In this document: in pieces, positions 58,665 to 64,000 of the stretch | Layout: each line of letters opens with the position of its first letter | Position numbering within the stretch: the stretch's first letter is position 1 | Assembly: GCA_025350685.1 (NCBI GenBank) | Contig: JANXXK010000307.1 | Location: 1-64,000 of the forward strand | DNA length: 64,000 nt | Direction of reading: 5' to 3' | From: Alphaproteobacteria bacterium | Lineage (GTDB): Bacteria; Pseudomonadota; Alphaproteobacteria; Caulobacterales; Caulobacteraceae | Notes under the pieces: generated by a model | What the model was told of the DNA's origin: nothing | Seen by the model: only the letters and a program-made list of their open reading frames with translations | Database searches by the model: none | Translations under genes and position numbers: made by a program

Positions 58665-59167
58665 GGTGATCTCCCTCCTAGGGATGTGGTTGCGGCCTCA
58701 ACGGCAGGGGGGCGGGGTGGTTCCGCCGCGCTCGGCCGTGGCCGACCCGCCGCCGCAGATCTGCCGACCCACGAAATCGGAAGGAGATTTGTGGAAAAAC
58801 AGAGCTCTAGCGGCGCCGAAGATTTTGGCGCCGGCGCCGGTGAGCACCTACATTGCCTTGCAATGACCTTAATTTCCAACCCTGCGGCACGGTCCCATGC
58901 CGGCTAGGTGCCGAGGCCCAGGCCCGCCTCCAGCGCTTGGCGTCGATGAGGACCCGAGCCAGGTATATTTCCATTGGGCCGTACGAAATTTAAGTTTGCG
59001 TCGGCGCTCGACCTCGTTGCGTGCGCGCTTCAAATTCAAGACACCTGGACGCCAGGCGACAAGGGTGTCGCCAATTCGCGGCTGGCTGTAGGGTCCGGCG
59101 TGCGTCTTGGGCATCGGCTCCCAGGTCGAGCCATTGAGCTGCGAACGCGATCAAGGAATCGACGGTG

Positions 59168-59698
59168 ATGGACCGACCACTGGAAAGCGTGACCCTGGTT
59201 GTAGCCTTGGCGCTCTTGGCGCCCGGCGCGGCCCGCGCCGCGGAGCCCAAGCCTGCCCCGGAGGCTGTGCAGCACGTCTTGGATTGCATGGCTGAGCCGT
59301 CCGACGCCAAACGGGTGACGTGTTACGACACGGCCGCCGCGCGGCTGCGAGACGCCCTCAAGTCCGGGCAGATCGTCGCCCTGGAGCACGAGGCTATCAT
59401 GGCCGCAAGGCGCCAAGCCTTTGGCCTCACGCTTCCCGCATTCGATCTGTTCGGACGAGGCGATCGTCCTGAGCCCATCGTCAGTATTTCGGCGAAGATC
59501 GAAGGCGTCTCACGCGATCGCGACGGGCGATTGGTCGTGACGCTGGAGGGCCAGGGCGCCTGGCGCCAGACGGACGTGCGCGAGCTCTCGCCGCTGCCAC
59601 GCCCTGGGATGACCGCGAGCGTGGAACGCGGCGCGCTAGGAAGCTATTTCATGGACGCGGGCGGCCCCTTCAAGATGCGGGTTCAGCGCGACCGATAA
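59168..59698 (+). CDS. secreted hypothetical protein
   Basis: MDRPLESVTLVVALALLAPGAARAAEPKPAPEAVQHVLDCMAEPSDAKRVTCYDTAAARL (Cys-containing secreted domain). Confidence 0.7.
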   Translation: MDRPLESVTLVVALALLAPGAARAAEPKPAPEAVQHVLDCMAEPSDAKRVTCYDTAAARLRDALKSGQIVALEHEAIMAARRQAFGLTLPAFDLFGRGDRPEPIVSISAKIEGVSRDRDGRLVVTLEGQGAWRQTDVRELSPLPRPGMTASVERGALGSYFMDAGGPFKMRVQRDR

Positions 59699-59853
59699 GC
59701 CCAACGCGCGCCAGCCCGGCATGGCGGCTCCCTCCATCGTGGAATTGTCCGAGGCACAGACCGGCGCCCAGACGCACATCGGGTTTCGACGCGTCCGCCA
59801 GTACGCGCCATCGCGCCCGCAATGCCCTTGTTTCGGGAACCACGGCGAAGGCC

Positions 59854-59914
59854 GTCAGGTTCAGCTTGACACTTTATGCGTCAGGAAATACCTGACAGTC
59901 AGGTCCAACCTGAC
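59854..59914 (+). promoter_or_regulatory. promoter with three 17-bp palindromic operator candidates
   Basis: 59854 GTCAGGTTCAGCTTGAC (imperfect), 59880 GTCAGGAAATACCTGAC (perfect arms), 59898 GTCAGGTCCAACCTGAC (perfect arms); TTGACA -35-like at 59866-59871. Confidence 0.75.
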
Positions 59915-59928
59915 GCGAGGACGCCGCC

Positions 59929-60345
59929 ATGAGCGAGCCAAAGCCCACCCGCACAAAAGCCGAGGCCAAGGCCCGTCGCCAGCTCGAGCGCACCCAGCGG
60001 CAGAAGCTGCCCAAGACCCTGCACTGCGGGTTCTGCGGCAAGTCCCAGCACCAGGTGGAGAAGCTGATCGCCGGGCCTTACGTCTTCGTCTGCTCGGAGT
60101 GCGTAGCGCTTTGCCACACCATCGTGACCGGCGGGCCGCTGCCCGACCACGCGGAGTTCAAGCCCCTGGAGCGCCCCACCGACGAGCTTCTGTCGCTGAT
60201 CGGGTCGGTCAGCCACACCGCCGAGGCGTCGGCCAACTTCCTGCAGTCGGTCGTCGACACCCTGCGCGGGCGCGAGGTCAGCTGGGCCGCCATTGCCGAG
60301 CCCCTCGGCGTCTCGCGCCAGTCCGCCTGGGAGCGGTTCTCCTGA
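59929..60345 (+). CDS. ClpX C4-type zinc finger protein with C-terminal HTH-like motif
   Basis: [36 protein letters not shown] (CxxC...CxxC ClpX ZBD-like); [25 protein letters not shown]-like. Confidence 0.85.
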   Translation: MSEPKPTRTKAEAKARRQLERTQRQKLPKTLHCGFCGKSQHQVEKLIAGPYVFVCSECVALCHTIVTGGPLPDHAEFKPLERPTDELLSLIGSVSHTAEASANFLQSVVDTLRGREVSWAAIAEPLGVSRQSAWERFS

Positions 60346-60486
60346 ACGCGCCCGCGCGCCGTTAACGATTTGTGGCCCCGGCGCCGCGTTCGGCGCCCAC
60401 GTTACCCATGTGACCCTTTGCGCCGATCAAACGATTGACCCGCTCGCCGCGGCCCCGGCAAGCTGGCCCCCAAGGTCGGAGGTCCC

Positions 60487-62274
60487 ATGCCGCTTAAGGC
60501 CAATCTCCAGCGCGAGTGGCGTTTCCTGCGCGGACTGAACCGGACGCTGGCCCGCGTGAAGTCGATCGCGCCCGACAGCGCCAACCTGATTTGCGACGAC
60601 CTGCAGGAGGCCGTCGACAAGTGGCGCGACCGCACCGCCATGACCTTCGAGGGCCGCACGCTCAGCTACGCCGAGCTCGATGCCATCGCCAACCGCTTCG
60701 CCCACTGGGGCAAGGGCCTGAACCTGCGCCGCGGCCAGACCGTCGCGCTGTTCATGCCCAACCGGCTGGAATATTTCGCCGTCTGGTACGGCTTGTCGAA
60801 GATCGGCGTGGTCACGGCGCTGATCAACAACCAGCTGTCCGGCCAGGCTCTGGCCCACTGCCTGAACATCTCCGGCGCCGCCCAGGTGGTGGTCGACGCC
60901 GAGACCTCGCCGGTGTTCGAAGCGGCGCGCACCCTGCTCGAAAAGCCGATGCAGCAGTGGATCCTCGGTCCCGCCCACGGCGAGCAGCGCGACCTCGTCC
61001 AGGCGCTGAAGAGCTGCAGCCAGCTGCCGCCGGACAGGTCGGTTCGGGAGGATGTCCGCGCCCACGACACCGCGCTCTATATCTTCACCTCGGGCACCAC
61101 CGGCCTGCCCAAGGCCGCCCGCATCACCCACGTCCGCGCCCAGCTATATATGCGCGGTTTCGCCGGCGCGACGGGATCGAAAGCGTCGGACCGCATCTAC
61201 GTCGCCCTGCCGCTCTACCATGCCACCGGCGGGCTCTGCGCGCTGGGCGCCGCCTTCCTCAACGGCGGCTCGGTCTTCCTGCGCAAGAAGTTCTCAGCCA
61301 CCCATTTCTGGCGCGAAGCCATCGAAGAGGGCTGCACCATGTTCGTCTACATCGGCGAGCTCTGCCGCTACCTGGTCAATCAGCCGCCGTCCGACGCGGA
61401 GACCGGCCACAAGATCCGCATGGCCTTCGGCAACGGCCTGCGCCCCGACATCTGGCCGACGATGAAGCAACGCTTCCGCATCCCTGAGATCCTGGAGTTT
61501 TACGGATCGACCGAGGGCAATGTGTCAATGTTCAACTTCGACGGCCGCGAGGGCGCAATCGGCCGCGCACCCAGGTGGCTGCGCAAACGCTTCAACGTCC
61601 GCCTCGTTCAATTCGACGTGGAGACCGAGACGCCGGTCCGCGGTATCGGCGGCCTCTGCGTGGAGGCGCGTCCCGGCCAGATCGGCGAATGCATCGGCCA
61701 GATCGGCGGCGACGCGCGAAGCGAATACACCGGCTACGTCGACAAGGCCGCGTCGGAAAAGAAGGTGCTGCACGACGTGTTCGAAAAAGGGGATCGCTGG
61801 TTCGCCACGGGCGACCTGATGAAGACCGACGCCGACGGCTATTTCTACTTCGTCGACCGCATCGGCGACACCTTCCGCTGGAAGGGCGAGAACGTCTCCA
61901 CCAACGAGGTGGCCGAGCGGCTGCAGGGCTGCCGCGGCGTGCTCGAGGCCCTGGTCTACGGCGTGGCGGTGGCGGGCGCCGAGGGCAAGGCCGGCATGGC
62001 CGGGCTGGTGGTCGGTCCCGACTTCGACATCACGACGTTCGGTGAGCACGTCGCCCAGGACATCCCCGCCTACGCCCAGCCGGTGTTCGTCCGAACCCTG
62101 CCGCAGATCGATACCACCGGCACTTTCAAGGCTCGCAAGATGGACCTGGTCGCCGACGGCTTCGACCCGGGCAAGATCAAGGGCCCGCTGTTCTTCCACG
62201 ACCCGAAGAAGGGCTATGTGAAGATCACCAAGGGCGTCTTCGAAAAGCTCTCCGCCGGCGCGATGAAGCTCTGA
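60487..62274 (+). CDS. long-chain acyl-CoA synthetase (FATP/VLACS type)
   Basis: LYIFTSGTTGLPKAARITHVR AMP-binding motif, EFYGSTEGNVSMFN, DRIGDTFRWKGENVSTNEVAE. Confidence 0.93.
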   Translation: MPLKANLQREWRFLRGLNRTLARVKSIAPDSANLICDDLQEAVDKWRDRTAMTFEGRTLSYAELDAIANRFAHWGKGLNLRRGQTVALFMPNRLEYFAVWYGLSKIGVVTALINNQLSGQALAHCLNISGAAQVVVDAETSPVFEAARTLLEKPMQQWILGPAHGEQRDLVQALKSCSQLPPDRSVREDVRAHDTALYIFTSGTTGLPKAARITHVRAQLYMRGFAGATGSKASDRIYVALPLYHATGGLCALGAAFLNGGSVFLRKKFSATHFWREAIEEGCTMFVYIGELCRYLVNQPPSDAETGHKIRMAFGNGLRPDIWPTMKQRFRIPEILEFYGSTEGNVSMFNFDGREGAIGRAPRWLRKRFNVRLVQFDVETETPVRGIGGLCVEARPGQIGECIGQIGGDARSEYTGYVDKAASEKKVLHDVFEKGDRWFATGDLMKTDADGYFYFVDRIGDTFRWKGENVSTNEVAERLQGCRGVLEALVYGVAVAGAEGKAGMAGLVVGPDFDITTFGEHVAQDIPAYAQPVFVRTLPQIDTTGTFKARKMDLVADGFDPGKIKGPLFFHDPKKGYVKITKGVFEKLSAGAMKL

Positions 62275-62281
62275 GCGCGCC

Positions 62282-63007
62282 TCAGACCAGCGTCGCCCCG
62301 CCGTCCACCACGATCACCTGGCCGGTCGTGTAGCCGCCCTTCATCAGGTAGAGGAACGCCTGCGCCGCCTCGGCAGGATCGGCGGCCCTGGGTAGGGGCA
62401 GGCGGGCTGTCATCTGGCCGATCATCTCCGCCGGCCACCCGGCCAGCCGCTCGGTCATCACCAGGCCCGGGCAAACGCTGTTCACGCGGATCGGCGCCAG
62501 GTCCACCGCCAGGCCCTTCACCAGGTGCTCGACCGCCCCGCCGAACGCCGTCGCCAGCGGCATGCCCTTCATCGGCAGCAGCGCCAGCACGCCGTCCGTC
62601 AGGGTGATCGATCCCGTCGGCGAGATGGCGCTGAGCGCATGTTTCACCGTCATCAGCGCGCCCCAGAACCTGACGTTCGCCCCCTCCTTCGCGGCGTCGA
62701 AATCGAGCTGCGCGATCGGCCCGGGCGCGCGGCCGAGCCCGGCTTCCCCGGCCGTGAACACCAGGTGGTCGAAGCCGCCGACCTGGGCGAAAAATGCCGC
62801 GACCCTGGCCTCGTCCGAGACGTCGATCACGCCCCCCGACGCACCTGCGCCCAGCCGCGCCACCGCGGCGTCGACCTTCGCTTTGTCGCTCGACGCGACG
62901 ACCACCTTCGCGCCGTCCGAGAGCGCGCCCTCGGCCACGGCGTAACCCATCCCTGAGCTGCCGCCGACGATCACGACGCGTTGGCTCTTGAGAGTAGCGA
63001 CGGCCAT
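62282..63007 (-). CDS. SDR family oxidoreductase
   Basis: VVIVGGSSGMGYAVAEGAL, NVRFWGALMTVKHAL, IRVNSVCPGLVMTERL; catalytic Tyr position appears atypical. Confidence 0.85.
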   Translation of the reverse strand: MAVATLKSQRVVIVGGSSGMGYAVAEGALSDGAKVVVASSDKAKVDAAVARLGAGASGGVIDVSDEARVAAFFAQVGGFDHLVFTAGEAGLGRAPGPIAQLDFDAAKEGANVRFWGALMTVKHALSAISPTGSITLTDGVLALLPMKGMPLATAFGGAVEHLVKGLAVDLAPIRVNSVCPGLVMTERLAGWPAEMIGQMTARLPLPRAADPAEAAQAFLYLMKGGYTTGQVIVVDGGATLV

Positions 63008-63010
63008 GGA

Positions 63011-63907
63011 TCAATCCTTCACGGAGAGGTAACCGTTCTCACGGATGTCGGTGAGCAGATCCGGCCCGGTCGGGGTCCAGCCGAGCATCTCGCGGGTCCG
63101 CGCGCTGGACGTTCGGTTGTCCACGCCGGCGAACATCGCCAGGAACTCCAGGAGGGCCGGGGCCTCCTCTTGCGTGACGCTGCGCGCGGGAAGGCCGAGG
63201 CCCGCGCCGATCGCCTCGGCGATGGCTCGCATGGTCACGCCTTCCTCGGCGACCGCATGCAGGGCCGATCCCGGCGCCGCTTTCTCAACCGCCAGGCAGA
63301 ACACCCGCGCCGCGTCCAGCCGATGGACCGCCGGCCAGTGATTGGCGCCGTCGCCGATGTAGGCCGCCGCGCCGTTGCGTCGCGCCAGCTCAATCATTCG
63401 GGGCACGAAGCCCTTGTCTCCCGCGCCGTGCACCGTGGGCGGCAGGCGCACCACCGCCCCCCGCACGCCGCGCGCCGCGGCCCCGCGCACGATCGTCTCC
63501 GAAGCGGCGCGCGGTCCGTCGGGATTGGCTGGCGCGTCCGCTTCCGTCGCCACGCCGTCCCGCGCCACCATCAGGGTGCCCGAGGCGATCACCAGCGGCT
63601 TGTTGGAGCCCTCGAGCGACGCGGCCATGGCCTCCACGGCGCGCCGGTCGGTCTCGATGTTGGCCATGAACTGGCTGAAGTCGTGGATGAAGGCGGTGTG
63701 GATCACCCCGTCGCAGGCCGCCGCACCGGCCACCAGGCTCGCGGTGTCGGTCAGGTCGCCGCGGTGGACCGCCACGCCGATCGCCTTCAGCGCGTCAGCG
63801 CTGGCGTCGCTGCGAGCCAGGCCCAGCACCTCGTGGCCAGTGGAGATCAGCTCGGTCACAATGGCCGAGCCGATGAAGCCGGTGGCTCCGGTCACGAATA
63901 CACGCAT
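63011..63907 (-). CDS. NAD(P)-dependent epimerase/dehydratase (atypical/extended SDR)
   Basis: MRVFVTGATGFIGSAIVTELISTGHEVLGLARSD; RGDLTDTASL. Confidence 0.87.
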   Translation of the reverse strand: MRVFVTGATGFIGSAIVTELISTGHEVLGLARSDASADALKAIGVAVHRGDLTDTASLVAGAAACDGVIHTAFIHDFSQFMANIETDRRAVEAMAASLEGSNKPLVIASGTLMVARDGVATEADAPANPDGPRAASETIVRGAAARGVRGAVVRLPPTVHGAGDKGFVPRMIELARRNGAAAYIGDGANHWPAVHRLDAARVFCLAVEKAAPGSALHAVAEEGVTMRAIAEAIGAGLGLPARSVTQEEAPALLEFLAMFAGVDNRTSSARTREMLGWTPTGPDLLTDIRENGYLSVKD

Positions 63908-64000
63908 GCTTTTCTCCTCAAGGCCCCGAGCTCGGGTTATCGTCCGCCGCGAGACGCTCGAAAAGCCGAGGGCTTATACAGGTATGACCGCTAACACCCT

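Overview
GC-rich chromosomal window from an alphaproteobacterium. The gene content looks Caulobacteraceae/Phenylobacterium-like; this is an inference, no search was run. I support about 60 genes: a few on + and many on -, plus one tRNA-Leu(CAA), a TPP riboswitch upstream of thiC, several regulatory palindromes and several repeat or hairpin elements. I see no rRNA, CRISPR array, IS element or prophage. Recognisable modules: class-III aminotransferase/HAD phosphatase/partial arginase-like gene; stress cluster (KatE catalase, TrxR-like, hemerythrin, phasin-like) with a GGAAC-N16-CGTT EcfG-type promoter; inositol dehydrogenase/pyruvate kinase/Na+ symporter operon; CysK; ThiC; FliK + FlhB-like; cysteate/D-cysteine lyase + Asp/Glu racemase; TetR | copper monooxygenase-like fusion + PQQ/cytochrome dehydrogenase; YCII + ECF sigma factor; purine permease + exported nucleosidase; FeoAB with Fur box; tyrosine catabolism (HppD-IaaA-HmgA-FahA-MarR); DsbB-Coq7; acyl-CoA synthetase. 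The most interesting candidates are (i) the divergent TetR / redoxin-cytochrome c-Cu monooxygenase (PHM/DBH-like)-EF-hand fusion / PQQ dehydrogenase locus (30.8-35.7 kb), with a second PQQ dehydrogenase paralog at 40.9-42.8 kb, and (ii) a small ClpX-type zinc finger + HTH protein preceded by three 17-bp GTCAGG-N5-CCTGAC-type palindromes overlapping a TTGACA promoter (59.85-60.35 kb). Two apparent gene remnants (CocE/NonD hydrolase at 44.6 kb, DUF1428-like at 54.9 kb) are also reported.
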